The notes under the pieces are model-generated. The model did no database searches and had not been told where the DNA came from. It worked only from the letters and a program-made list of their open reading frames with translations. Both the position numbers and the translations under genes were made by a program. From assembly GCA_016712145.1 (NCBI GenBank), contig JADJRO010000001.1:620001-684000 (forward strand): a DNA stretch of 64,000 nt. The letters are read 5' to 3'. The first letter of the stretch is position 1. Each line of letters starts with the position of its first letter. Origin of the DNA: Saprospiraceae bacterium. GTDB lineage: Bacteria; Bacteroidota; Bacteroidia; Chitinophagales; Saprospiraceae. Positions 42,887 through 52,652 of the stretch are shown here, one piece after another.

Positions 42887-43123
42887 TTATAATACTTCAG
42901 TCTGATTCTTAATGCGTTTCCATAAATAGCTAAACACTATAAACAGAAGATAAGGCATTGCTAAAAGATATAAAATCCCAGTATTTAAACCCTTACCAAC
43001 ACTACCCCCACTCTTCATATTGCTTTCAGCGGCCATCTTACACATTGGACATTGAGAAAATCCAGTTTGTTGCACTAAAATAAAAAGCAAGATGATGCTC
43101 GTAATGATAATAAATCTTTTCAT
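42887..43123 (-). CDS. Small CPMC-motif membrane protein at the end of the cytochrome operon
   Basis: 78 residues. A hydrophobic N-terminus (FIIITSIILLFILVQQTG) leads to SQCPMCKMAAESN, with a CxxC pair that could bind metal or heme-related cofactors, and a second helix (ILYLLAMPYLLFIVFSYLW) follows. It ends the actA-to-DUF420 gene series and may help oxidase assembly. Family not recognised with certainty. Confidence 0.55.
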   Translation of the reverse strand: MKRFIIITSIILLFILVQQTGFSQCPMCKMAAESNMKSGGSVGKGLNTGILYLLAMPYLLFIVFSYLWKRIKNQTEVL

Positions 43124-43133
43124 AGGGGTAAAA

Positions 43134-43664
43134 TTATCGCATGCAAGGATATAGCATTAAAAAACAAATCGGTCCACTAACACAAATATACAGCCAAACT
43201 GGAAATACAATTTTAGCTAATTTTTTATGTCGCGCTCGCTGATCTGTTAGACCTCGAATAAATGTAAATAAAATAAATGGAAATGAGATTCCAGAAAGAA
43301 CCACATGAGAAATTAAAAGTAAAAAATATATAGTGCGAATTGGACCCTCCCCACAATATCTAACCTCTGGAGTGGTGATATGATAAAGCACATAAGAAAT
43401 TAAAAAAACACCTGACATGATCAACGCTGTTGACATCAATCGTTTATGGTTTTTTATGTGCCCCTTCCTTATTTGTATATATGCTAAAATCAGAACAATC
43501 CCAGCAATTGCATTTAAGCTTGAATGAAAAATAGGTAAAAATGAAAAATCAATGCTTGTCTCTATATGAATTTTACGCATAAAAACAACCACCAATAAAA
43601 TCAAAACACTAAAGATAGACGCAGCAATATTTAGTCTTTTGATTTCTTGTGGAGTCCAACTCAT
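43134..43664 (-). CDS. DUF420 family membrane protein
   Basis: 176 residues with four or five membrane helices (SIFSVLILLVVVFMRK; LNAIAGIVLILAYIQIR; FLLLISHVVLSGISFPFILF) and conserved histidines in YHITTPEVRY and HKKLAKIVFPVWLYIC. DUF420 proteins accompany cytochrome c oxidase genes and probably serve in assembly. It overlaps the SCO-like gene by 4 bp. Confidence 0.75.
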   Translation of the reverse strand: MSWTPQEIKRLNIAASIFSVLILLVVVFMRKIHIETSIDFSFLPIFHSSLNAIAGIVLILAYIQIRKGHIKNHKRLMSTALIMSGVFLISYVLYHITTPEVRYCGEGPIRTIYFLLLISHVVLSGISFPFILFTFIRGLTDQRARHKKLAKIVFPVWLYICVSGPICFLMLYPCMR

Positions 43665-44251
43665 TTAGAATCTTTTAAACTAAGAAAAACTGGTATATGT
43701 CTAACAAGTTCTAAAATTTCTTGTTGATTATTTAAACTGTAGTAATTTCTGATTTTGCCATTTTTATCCAACAATAGAATCACATCTTGATCCTTCATTT
43801 GTTCAGGTATTGAGTACGCTTCTGCACTAAATGGATAGACATGATTCGCAGCCATGTATGATCTTAGCCAGGTTTTAGAAGTGGGCATTTGAAGTATCTG
43901 GGACATATCTCTAATCAGTTCACCTGGAAACAAACCAACAATTGTAAATATATTGATTGAAAACTCATCTTTGGACTGATTGAATATTTTACGCATCACG
44001 TCCAAGTGCTTTGCTCTTAAAGAATCCGCACCAATAACAGCTACAATCCAATTTTTACCCAATAGGCTGTCTGAATAAAAAATCGAATCATCTTCAAGGC
44101 TTGATTGAAAATTAGTAAGTTCAGCTTTAGGGCTTAAATCAGCCATTGCATCTTTTCGCATTTGGGTACCTTTCGATAAGTAATACCAAGCATAGATTGG
44201 AAGCCCTATCAGGATACATGCAATTAGAATTAGATTAAATGCTTTTCTCAT
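43661..44251 (-). CDS. SCO1-like protein without the copper motif
   Basis: 196 residues with a signal anchor (LILIACILIGLPIYAWYYLS). The rest resembles the SCO/thioredoxin layout (KNWIVAVIGADSLRAKHLD; DQDVILLLDKNGKIRNYYS) but the CxxxC copper ligands are absent. It sits after the oxidase subunit IV gene, where a copper chaperone is expected, so it is perhaps a derived form. A role in oxidase assembly is an inference. Confidence 0.55.
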   Translation of the reverse strand: MRKAFNLILIACILIGLPIYAWYYLSKGTQMRKDAMADLSPKAELTNFQSSLEDDSIFYSDSLLGKNWIVAVIGADSLRAKHLDVMRKIFNQSKDEFSINIFTIVGLFPGELIRDMSQILQMPTSKTWLRSYMAANHVYPFSAEAYSIPEQMKDQDVILLLDKNGKIRNYYSLNNQQEILELVRHIPVFLSLKDSK

Positions 44252-44285
44252 TTAATCTGTTGAAATTATTAGATACAAATCAATT

Positions 44286-44763
44286 TTAATGCTGCTTTTC
44301 AATGGCATTTGAATCTTTTGGCTCAGCGGCTGGAGCTTCCTTTTGTAGTTCTGATGATTCATGAGTACCACTAGATGGATGTTTTTCAACTTGTTTTGAA
44401 ATACCTCCTGTAAGTTCAAGAATCGGTCGATCATTTACATTTTTACGCCAATGATACCAGGTATTTCCTTCATAAAAGAAAGCAATGATTGCCCAAATCA
44501 ATAACATTGTAGGCATCAATACGCTTCTTACCAATCCCGGCACTTCATAGCGCATATGCATAAATTCATAAATAATGAAATACGCTTTATACAAAGACAT
44601 TCCAATCATCAATGAATACATAATAAATCTAGGTAAATGAAATCCATGAATGATATAGCCCTTACCTACTAAAGCAACCATAACTTCCAACAGAGTAACA
44701 ATTCCTAAAAGGACAAATCCTCTGAATACAACTTTTTCCTTCCTCGTAATTTAAGTGTGCCAT
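44286..44763 (-). CDS. Cytochrome c oxidase subunit IV-like protein, frame broken near N-terminus
   Basis: Reading begins at ATG 44763-44761 (MAHLNYEEGK), but the hydrophobic continuation (VVFRGFVLLGIVTLLEVMVAL) is in another frame, with the break in an A run (44733-44737 on the forward strand as T5). One or two bases are wrong there, giving about 158-159 residues. The rest (IMYSLMIGMSLYKAYFIIY, EVPGLVRSVLMPTMLLI) fits caa3 subunit IV of Bacteroidota. Sits between coxC-type genes and the SCO-like gene. Confidence 0.65.
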
Positions 44764-44776
44764 CCTATTGTTTAAT

Positions 44777-45619
44777 TTATAGCAGATAAAATACTAAAAA
44801 CACAAATACCCATACCAAATCCACAAAATGCCAGTACAATCCTATCTTTTCAACCATTTCATAATGATTTCGCCTTTGGACATAAACGCCACTTGCAACA
44901 TTAATCATAATGATCAATAAAAACACGACTCCGCTTAATACGTGAAATCCATGAAATCCTGTAATAAAAAAGAACAAAGCGCCAAAAGCTTTAGGTCCAA
45001 ACTGTTGCTCTTTTATTAAACCGGACTCTGTTTTATATTTTAGTGGAGCCCATTCACCATTATGTTGATGAATGAGATACGTCTGATGTGAATGAAATGG
45101 ATCCCCAGCTTTAATATCATGGCCATCCCCTTCCAGGTATACACCTGATTCAGTATGTGTCCCAAATGGATTTGTATGAATTGACATATTTTCACCACCC
45201 ATCAAAGTAGTCCATTCCCAGGCTTGACAACCTAAGAAACACAATCCGCCAAAAATGGTCATCAACATCCAAAAAACAACTCCTTTCTTATTATAGCGAT
45301 GTCCTTCTTGTACAGCACGAACCATTGTTACACTACTTACGATAAGTACAAACGTCATGAATGTTACAAAAATCAAAGGTTTATGATGAATCCCTCCAGG
45401 TAATGATGAAAATACAAAATCAGGAACCGGCCATGTTGGACTACTAAAACGAAGCGTACCATATGCAATTAAAAAACCCGCAAACGTAAATGCATCAGAA
45501 AGCAGGAAATACCACATCATTAATTTCCCATAACTGGCTTTAAACGGTTCTTTTGCGCCCATCCATACGGATTCGTTTTCGTGTCCCTGTTGCGCCTGTA
45601 ATGTTTGATCGGATGCCAT
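44777..45619 (-). CDS. Cytochrome c oxidase subunit III
   Basis: 280 residues with about six membrane helices. The conserved Glu/His-rich pattern of subunit III is seen (LSDAFTFAGFLIAYG; FFITGFHGFHVLSGVVFLLI; LYWHFVDLVWVFVF). A hydrophilic insert of about 60 residues (GGENMSIHTNPFGTH...) lies between helices. It completes the oxidase core next to a second, shorter subunit III gene. Confidence 0.85.
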   Translation of the reverse strand: MASDQTLQAQQGHENESVWMGAKEPFKASYGKLMMWYFLLSDAFTFAGFLIAYGTLRFSSPTWPVPDFVFSSLPGGIHHKPLIFVTFMTFVLIVSSVTMVRAVQEGHRYNKKGVVFWMLMTIFGGLCFLGCQAWEWTTLMGGENMSIHTNPFGTHTESGVYLEGDGHDIKAGDPFHSHQTYLIHQHNGEWAPLKYKTESGLIKEQQFGPKAFGALFFFITGFHGFHVLSGVVFLLIIMINVASGVYVQRRNHYEMVEKIGLYWHFVDLVWVFVFLVFYLL

Positions 45620-45634
45620 TATATTAATTTTATA

Positions 45635-46219
45635 CTATTGTAATATTAAAAACAGAAGCAAATAAATCCAAAGGATATCTACAAAATGCCAATACTGCCT
45701 AACAAGATCAACTTTTAATAATCTCATAGAACTAACTGTGAATGAATTCAAAAAAGCATTTGCAACGCAAACCATAATTGCAGCGATTCCTCCAATTACA
45801 TGGACTGCATGAATTCCTGACAGTGCATATAAGAAAGAACCGGATACACTTAAATCTATGGTTATGCCACTTGCAACCAAAGCTTTCCAAGACAATATTT
45901 GTGATACCAAAAACAATATTCCTAATCCAAATGTCAAAACAATTCCATAATTATAATTCTTTTGATTCTGGTTTTTTAAATTCTTATATGCCCATTCCAT
46001 TGTAATGGAAGAAGCGATAATTATAAGTGTGCTTACAAAAAATTGAATAGGCAATTTAAACTCATACCAATTTCCTGCAGGTCTCCTAACCAAGTACGCA
46101 CTGGTCAATGCAGCAAACATCATGGTAATTGAAGCCATTCCAATCCATAGTCCAAATTTTAATGCTTGATAGCGACTTGGAGCCAGATTCTTATCGATCA
46201 TTTGAATAATTGGCATCAA
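45635..46219 (-). CDS. Second, shorter cytochrome c oxidase subunit III-type protein
   Basis: 194 residues, five helices, ending in YWHFVDILWIYLLLFL, the subunit III signature; an Ala-Leu-Thr-Ser-Ala-Tyr motif (AALTSAYLVRRP) is at the second helix. It lacks the hydrophilic insert of the longer paralog. It overlaps cyoE by 4 bp. Duplicated subunit III genes are normal in this operon type. Confidence 0.85.
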   Translation of the reverse strand: MMPIIQMIDKNLAPSRYQALKFGLWIGMASITMMFAALTSAYLVRRPAGNWYEFKLPIQFFVSTLIIIASSITMEWAYKNLKNQNQKNYNYGIVLTFGLGILFLVSQILSWKALVASGITIDLSVSGSFLYALSGIHAVHVIGGIAAIMVCVANAFLNSFTVSSMRLLKVDLVRQYWHFVDILWIYLLLFLILQ

Positions 46220-47105
46220 TGAAGCAAATTATTAGTGAGCAATAAGAATAAAAGAACAGGCAGATAAATGATTGAGCAAAACATTAATTTTCTAGCAGCT
46301 TGCTCATTATTATGTTTAAAAAGATTCAAACTATAATAGATATAAAATAAAATACACAAGCAAATTCCAATGATAACAAATGTATTTAAGAGGCCATTCG
46401 CCACAAACCAAAATAAGAAAACAAAACTCAATGCAGAATAAACAGCTGCATAGAAGCCATATTTAGGATCTGGTTTACCGTTCACATCTTTTACCAATTT
46501 AAAGCCTGCTTTTCTATAATCAGAATGACCAAGCCATGCAATTGACCAAAAATGGGGGAATTGCCATAAGTATTGAATGCCAAAAAGACACAATGCTTCT
46601 AAAGTAAATCCATTGGATGCAGCTACTCCAGCAATTAAAGTTGGAAGCGCACCAGGTATTGCTCCAACAGGTACTGCTAATGTTGAAAATCTTTTTAAGG
46701 AGTGTAAACAAAAGCATATAACACAAAAGACAGCATACCTAAAGAACTCGCTACAGGATTTATCATAGCTAGAAACAATACACCCAAAGTACAAAATATA
46801 CCGCTGATTAAAACAGAGGTGGCAATCGACATGCGACCATCAGCAACTGGTCTCAATGCGGTACGCACCATTAATTTATCATAGTCTCTTTCCAAGCATT
46901 GGTTAATAGCATTGGCGGCAAAGGTTATAAAGCTTCCACCTAAAATTAAAAAGATAAAGGTATTGATATTAAAAAGATCCTTTGCAAGTATAACATAACT
47001 CAGAGCTGAAGATAAAATAACCATCAGGCTAAGTTTAAACTTAACCAATATTCCAATATCCTTAATAAAGGAATAATTTATTGCCGATGCGTTTGTCTGA
47101 TTCAA
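46216..47105 (-). CDS. cyoE: Protoheme IX farnesyltransferase, broken by a one-base deletion
   Basis: The N-terminal frame (46695-47105) ends ...FVLYAFVYTP, and the C-terminal frame (46216-46794) continues LKRFSTLAVPVGAIPG. Restoring one base in the CCTT stretch near 46697-46700 gives 296 residues, the normal length. The prenyl-acceptor motif NAINQCLERDYDKLMVRTALR is intact. Makes heme O for the oxidase. Because the two parts match the family exactly, an indel error is likely. Confidence 0.85.
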
Positions 47106-47115
47106 TTAATTGAAA

Positions 47116-48966
47116 TTAATGGCTGCTGTGTTCCTCTCCTTCTGCTAAAGGAACGTGTTGTTGAATAAATTCTTTATTATCTTTTCCGTAATCATAAGCC
47201 CAACGTTGAACTGTTGGAATTTTTTCAGGCCAATTTCCATGACCTGTTTCAATTGGAGTTGTCCACTCCAAAGAATTTGAGCCATATGGATTTTGTTCAG
47301 TCATCTTCCGACCTTTATACATACTCCAGAAAAAGTTTACAACAAATAATAATTGTGCGAAAAAAGTAATAATTGCAGCAATTGTAATAAACTTATTCAT
47401 GTCTGTAAAATCTTTGAATGCATCAAAGTTATCAAAACGATAATAACGTCTTGGGACTCCTGCCATTCCTAGATAGTGCATTGGTCCAAAAACCGCATAC
47501 GCTCCTATCATAGTGATCCAAAAATGGATTTTACCCAAAGTCTCATTCATAAATCGTCCAAACATTTTAGGAAACCAGTTGTATACTCCTGCAAACATTC
47601 CAAAAAAAGCTGCGACACCCATAACAATGTGAAAATGCGCTACAACAAAATACGTGTCGTGTTGCTGAATATCAATTGCAGAATTTCCTAAAAAGATTCC
47701 GGTGAGTCCACCAGAAATAAACATCGATACAAATCCAATGCAAAATAGCATGGGAGTATTTAATCGAATGTTACCGCCATATAGAGTACTAATCCAGTTA
47801 AATACCTTAACTGCTGAGGGGACTGCTATAATCAGCGTAAATACTACAAAGAAATTGGATATAAATGGATTTACCCCTGACATAAACATATGGTGTGCCC
47901 ATACTATAAATGAAAGGAATGCAATGGCTAAAATTGAATACACCATAGCTCGGTATCCAAATATAGGTTTTCTTGCATGTACTGATAATACTTCAGAAAC
48001 AATACCCATTGCCGGCAAAATAATAATATAAACTTCAGGGTGGCCTAAAAACCAAAATATATGTTGGTATAAAATGGGGCTACCTCCTATCCGGTCCAAT
48101 GCTTGTCCGTTAATAAAAATATCCGATAAGTAAAAACTTGTACCTAAACTTCTATCAAATAGCATAAGAAAAAAACCAGAAGCTAAAACAGGAAATGAAA
48201 GAAGTCCCAAAATTGCAGTTACTAAAAAAGCCCAAACTGTAAGTGGCATACGCCACATACTCATTCCTTTAGTTCGAAGGTTTAAAATAGTTGTGATATA
48301 ATTCATACCACCCAACAAAACAGAAACAACAAACAACACAAGGGATACGGTCCACAATGTCATCCCTGCACCACTTCCGATAGAAGCTTGTGGCAATGCG
48401 CTTAATGGTGGATAAGCAGTCCATCCACCTGAAAAGGGTCCTGTGCTTAAAAACAAACTGTAGAACATAACTACAGATGACATGAAAAAGAACCAATAGG
48501 AAAGCATATTTAAAAATGGAGAAGCCATGTCTCTAGCTCCAATTTGAAGTGGAATTAATAAGTTACTAAAAGTACCACTCAATCCTGCAGTTAATACGAA
48601 GAAAACGATAATCGTTCCATGCATTGTAACCAAAGCATAATAAAACTCAGGTTCCAATCTACCAATGCCGGCATCATTAATTGTGATCCACTGACCTAAA
48701 ACTGGTTTTAGCCAACTTAAATCTGCATCTGGATAGCCTAATTGCAGACGAAATATGATTGACATCGCAGCACCAATAATAGCCCAAAAAATCCCTGTCA
48801 TAAGGAATTGCCTCGCAATCATCTTATGATCCTGCGAAAATATATAAGTTGTTAAAAAATTAGTCTGGTATTTGTCGCCATGATGGTGTTCATGAAAATG
48901 ATCATCATAACCCAATTCCTGGATTAGTTTATCTTTTTCAACAAGTGGTGAATGATTAGCTGACAT
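47116..48966 (-). CDS. coxA: Cytochrome c oxidase subunit I
   Basis: 616 residues, twelve or more helices. Heme and copper ligands are visible in HGTIIVFFVLTAG (heme a His), HPEVYIIILPAMG (CuB and the Tyr crosslink region), AHHMFMSGVNPF (two His) and HFHIVMGVAAFFG. The C-terminus is soluble (HGNWPEKIPTVQRW). Reduces oxygen to water and pumps protons. It lies between coxB and cyoE. Confidence 0.97.
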   Translation of the reverse strand: MSANHSPLVEKDKLIQELGYDDHFHEHHHGDKYQTNFLTTYIFSQDHKMIARQFLMTGIFWAIIGAAMSIIFRLQLGYPDADLSWLKPVLGQWITINDAGIGRLEPEFYYALVTMHGTIIVFFVLTAGLSGTFSNLLIPLQIGARDMASPFLNMLSYWFFFMSSVVMFYSLFLSTGPFSGGWTAYPPLSALPQASIGSGAGMTLWTVSLVLFVVSVLLGGMNYITTILNLRTKGMSMWRMPLTVWAFLVTAILGLLSFPVLASGFFLMLFDRSLGTSFYLSDIFINGQALDRIGGSPILYQHIFWFLGHPEVYIIILPAMGIVSEVLSVHARKPIFGYRAMVYSILAIAFLSFIVWAHHMFMSGVNPFISNFFVVFTLIIAVPSAVKVFNWISTLYGGNIRLNTPMLFCIGFVSMFISGGLTGIFLGNSAIDIQQHDTYFVVAHFHIVMGVAAFFGMFAGVYNWFPKMFGRFMNETLGKIHFWITMIGAYAVFGPMHYLGMAGVPRRYYRFDNFDAFKDFTDMNKFITIAAIITFFAQLLFVVNFFWSMYKGRKMTEQNPYGSNSLEWTTPIETGHGNWPEKIPTVQRWAYDYGKDNKEFIQQHVPLAEGEEHSSH

Positions 48967-48976
48967 AATTTATGTT

Positions 48977-50482
48977 TTAAAAAGATAAAATTTTAAATTC
49001 AATTCTTCTGTTTTTCGCACGACCTTCTTCTGTATCATTTGTATCAACAGGTTTATTTGATCCATTTCCCAATGCAGAAATTCGTTCATTGCTCACTCCT
49101 TTTGATACCAAATAATTTTTTATTGCAGTTGCTCTTTCATTGGATAGTTTTAGATTAAGATCTGCTGCGCCCGTATTATCCGTATGGCCACTTACTTCAA
49201 CTTTTAATTTAGGATATTGATCAAAAGTTTCTTTTAAAACATTCAATGCCATTTCAGAAATAGAATCCAAAGTTGCAGAACCTGTTTCAAAATATATATT
49301 ATCCAATCGAATGATCCGATCAGCTGCATTGGTATTGGTCGAATCCAATGCTTTTAAAAGCATAGACTTCATTTCTTCGGTCTTTATAAAAGCTTCTGCT
49401 TTAATTGCTTTGCCTTTTAAAGGATCTTCATCCGTATTGCGGATGGAGCTTAAATAATAAGATTTTTGTTTTTTATTCCAAATTTCCCATTCTTCTGGAG
49501 AAACTACTTTCACCAATCTACGCATGCTATAATGGCCTTTGCCACATAATTCAGCACATGCCAATTCATATTCAAAAGTTTTCCATTTTGGAGGACTTGC
49601 AGGATCATTTGGATCAGAAGGCATTTGGTATTCAGGATACTTTCTTAATTCCTGACGAAACTCTTCAGTGGTTTTAATTGGTGTAAAAATAAAATAGGTT
49701 GGAATTCCAGGAACCGCATCCATTTTAACTCTAAAATGAGGTAAATAAAAATTATGCAATACATCCCGAGCTGTAATCCGAACCCGAATTTTTTTCCCTT
49801 TTGGAATTACCAGTTCATCTGCATTAAAATCATCGTGATTTCTGTCATCGTTCCAATCCTGACCTAATTCATTAACACCAGGTTTTATTAATCTGAAATC
49901 TTTAACACCTAATTTACCATCCTGCCCTGGATATCTTAAGTTCCAAGCAAACTGCCAACCTGTTGCTTCGATTTCTATAAAATCTTCTCCTTTGGTAACA
50001 TCAGCCATAACTTTATTCCAAGTCACAAGGCCTTGAACAACTAAAATTGTCATGACCAATGCAGGCAATGCGGTCCAAATTACCTCCAACCGATTGTCAT
50101 GTGGAAGGAACAAGGCTTTTTTACCAGTTGTATATCTAAATTTATAGGAAAACCAGAATAATGCAACATGACAAATCAAGAATACGATTCCTGTGAAAAT
50201 CAAAGTAACATTAAACATACTATCAATAGAACCGCCATGCTCTGAAGCAGCTTTTAAGGGCCCATAGCCTAGCAACCGATTTGCATAGTATAATGATCCC
50301 CAGAAAAAAGATCCAAGAAAGACGACTCCAAAAATCAATAGCCATTTGCCATTTTGATTGGCACTGTGAGTCTCTGTTTGCTCTTGACCACGCATTTCAG
50401 CAGTGATCTCATTAATTTTAGCAATTTGAAGTAGAACTACAAAAAGCAATATGATAGATAATATTGTAATTAAAGCAGTCAT
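48977..50482 (-). CDS. coxB: Cytochrome c oxidase subunit II fused to a C-terminal OmpA domain
   Basis: 501 residues. Membrane helices at 3-20, 48-68, 92-112 and 135-155. The CuA site is complete (H243 in VLHNFYLPHF; C309, C313, H317, M320 in CAELCGKGHYSM). A linker (340-385) follows, then an OmpA/MotB-like domain (391-501) with the peptidoglycan-binding signature SGHTDNTG and NRRIEF. Ordinary CoxB ends after the CuA domain or with a cytochrome c. The fusion may tether the oxidase to the cell wall. Confidence 0.93.
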   Translation of the reverse strand: MTALITILSIILLFVVLLQIAKINEITAEMRGQEQTETHSANQNGKWLLIFGVVFLGSFFWGSLYYANRLLGYGPLKAASEHGGSIDSMFNVTLIFTGIVFLICHVALFWFSYKFRYTTGKKALFLPHDNRLEVIWTALPALVMTILVVQGLVTWNKVMADVTKGEDFIEIEATGWQFAWNLRYPGQDGKLGVKDFRLIKPGVNELGQDWNDDRNHDDFNADELVIPKGKKIRVRITARDVLHNFYLPHFRVKMDAVPGIPTYFIFTPIKTTEEFRQELRKYPEYQMPSDPNDPASPPKWKTFEYELACAELCGKGHYSMRRLVKVVSPEEWEIWNKKQKSYYLSSIRNTDEDPLKGKAIKAEAFIKTEEMKSMLLKALDSTNTNAADRIIRLDNIYFETGSATLDSISEMALNVLKETFDQYPKLKVEVSGHTDNTGAADLNLKLSNERATAIKNYLVSKGVSNERISALGNGSNKPVDTNDTEEGRAKNRRIEFKILSF

Positions 50483-50501
50483 GTCTTATTTTTTCGTTTT
50501 G

Positions 50502-51827
50502 CTATACATGATGATGTAAACTCTCTTGTAAAAATGGATCATTCTTTGGCACTAAAGGTGCTTTAGATAAAAAATGCAAGGTTGTTGCAAAAAATAAAGC
50601 TAAAAACCCAATCATCAGCCCAATATCAGCCAAGCCTGGAATAAAATATCCTACAGGAGGCATGTGTTTATCATTTGCATGACCATCATGTTCATTAACT
50701 TCATGTTGAGCAGGCGCAGCATGTGTGTCTTTAGTCAATGCCTCACTTGTTGCAGGTCCAGCGTGATGTTCCATACTCATTTCAAGTGCCGTATGATATG
50801 TACCTGGTTTTACCATTTGGAACGTATCCCACCAGTGACCAAAAAATACGATAATTCCAACTGCAATTAAGGTTCCGTATTTGCGTTTATTATCATTTCG
50901 CATTAAAATTAAAAACGGCAACGCAAAATTAAGAACCAGGTTCCCATAAAATAATATTGGATATTGTTGAATCCGGGTTTGAAAATAAACTGTTTCCTCT
51001 CCAATATTTCCATACCAAATCAGCATGTACTGTGAGAACCACAAATAAGTCCAAAAAACACTGAAGGCAAACATAAATTTACCCAGATCATGAAAATGTT
51101 CCTGATTTACATTGTGATAATATCCTCTGGATTTAAGATAAATCAGAAACAAGATGGTAAGTGCAATCATGCTTACAAAGCAACTGGCTCCAGTATACCA
51201 AGCAAACATGGTGCTATACCAATGCGGATCAACTGACATATACCACAACCAAATAACAGCAGCACTTGAAAATCCAGCTACTGGTAAAAATATTGCAGCC
51301 CAAAATTTCATTTTATTATAGTGTTCAAAATGTTGATCCCCATGATCATCTTCTTCAACACTTAATTTGCGCATTTTAGAAGCAAAAAATATCCAACTTG
51401 CCAAAATGCCCAAACCAACGACACTGTAGAAATGCTTGTTTAAAAAACTGGATTTGCCTTTAAGCACTTTATCATTTGCAACGATATCTGTATCAGACCA
51501 ATGGTATAGATGATGCCAGTTAAAATATACACCGAGGGCTATAAAAAACATAATAGCAAAGCCAACCCATAAAAATCCAGACATCGCTTCCCAAACTCGC
51601 TTAAATCCAACATTCCATCCTGCATAAGCGGTTCGGCTAACACAAATAAAAAACAAGGCCATTAAAGCAATCAATGTAAAAAATACACCATTTTGCAGAA
51701 GACTACTCCAAAAGCGAGTAAAATAAGCATCATCTGTCAGCAAAATTGTAACCAGAGACAGGATTCCTATAAAACCCATCACTCCTAATACAACTTTGTC
51801 TTTTGTTGGTATCTGTATCGTATTCAT
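50502..51827 (-). CDS. actF: Alternative complex III quinol-binding subunit ActF
   Basis: 441 residues, about ten membrane helices, with a long histidine-rich segment near residues 350-380 (EHHAGPATSEALTKDTHAAP). Family features are the N-terminal helices and the YMSVDPHWYSTMFAWYTGAS block. With ActC it forms the membrane part of ACIII, which oxidises menaquinol and passes electrons to cytochrome c. Last act gene before coxB. Confidence 0.85.
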   Translation of the reverse strand: MNTIQIPTKDKVVLGVMGFIGILSLVTILLTDDAYFTRFWSSLLQNGVFFTLIALMALFFICVSRTAYAGWNVGFKRVWEAMSGFLWVGFAIMFFIALGVYFNWHHLYHWSDTDIVANDKVLKGKSSFLNKHFYSVVGLGILASWIFFASKMRKLSVEEDDHGDQHFEHYNKMKFWAAIFLPVAGFSSAAVIWLWYMSVDPHWYSTMFAWYTGASCFVSMIALTILFLIYLKSRGYYHNVNQEHFHDLGKFMFAFSVFWTYLWFSQYMLIWYGNIGEETVYFQTRIQQYPILFYGNLVLNFALPFLILMRNDNKRKYGTLIAVGIIVFFGHWWDTFQMVKPGTYHTALEMSMEHHAGPATSEALTKDTHAAPAQHEVNEHDGHANDKHMPPVGYFIPGLADIGLMIGFLALFFATTLHFLSKAPLVPKNDPFLQESLHHHV

Positions 51828-51851
51828 TTTGTTTCCTACTTGAAATTCAAA

Positions 51852-52652
51852 TTATTTTTTAACATTAACCACCGGAGCAGTTGCAGCTGCAGCCAATTTA
51901 GCTGCATCCAAAACTGCTTGCGAACCTGAAAACGTATTTTCTGATTCTGAATATTTTAAGTTTTTAGAAGCTGCTTGCAAGGATCGTATATAATGTATAA
52001 CATTCCATCGTTCATTATAAGATAATTTATCAGCATAAGCGCCCATCATATTTCTTCCATAAATGATTCCATGATAAAAACGACCTTCTGATGCAGCAAT
52101 AAATTCATCTTTAAGAAAATTAGCAGGTTGTGCTGGATACTTTCCTCCATCATCTCGAACCAAATATCCGGCACCATCACCCTTTTCGCCGTGGCAAATA
52201 CCACAATAAATATTGTAAAGTAATTTTCCTTCTTCTAGTCCGGCTTTTGTAAGTTTTATCTTGTTTGCAGTGATCTCCCTGGAAGCTCTTAGCCGTTCTT
52301 CTTCTGTATTTCCATAATAATAATTCACAGATCCATTTACTGGAGTATGTATGGCATTTGAACTCAAACTGCCAGTATACATAGCTGCATGCGCCGAATC
52401 TGAAGTCGCAATTCCACCACGAGCAATCGATCCTTTAGCTGGAAATCTGGGTGCAGATAATTTCGCAATTTCTGCTGATGTTCCCCAAGTATGGTAATAA
52501 TAATAACTATTGACATTGGGTTCATAAGCAACGGAATGAACCATATCTGGCATGTATTCTGTTCCTGTTGCATTGCCACCTGCCGGACTGCATTGAAATA
52601 AACTCAATGCACAAACTATTGAAATGAATATGAAAATAATCCGATTCATCAT
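51852..52652 (-). CDS. actE: Alternative complex III monoheme cytochrome c lipoprotein ActE
   Basis: 266 residues with lipoprotein signal (ALSLFQC, Cys 20). One heme-binding motif CGICHGEKG near residue 150 and a downstream Met in NMMGAY as the candidate axial ligand. Mature protein extracellular or periplasmic. It transfers electrons from ActA/ActB toward the oxidase. Overlaps nothing; it is 1 bp from actD. Confidence 0.85.
   Translation of the reverse strand: MMNRIIFIFISIVCALSLFQCSPAGGNATGTEYMPDMVHSVAYEPNVNSYYYYHTWGTSAEIAKLSAPRFPAKGSIARGGIATSDSAHAAMYTGSLSSNAIHTPVNGSVNYYYGNTEEERLRASREITANKIKLTKAGLEEGKLLYNIYCGICHGEKGDGAGYLVRDDGGKYPAQPANFLKDEFIAASEGRFYHGIIYGRNMMGAYADKLSYNERWNVIHYIRSLQAASKNLKYSESENTFSGSQAVLDAAKLAAAATAPVVNVKK

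Noticed and set aside
46695..46700. Programmed frameshift in cyoE
   Set aside because: The stop codon precedes the A run and the local sequence is not a slippery heptamer; an indel is more likely.
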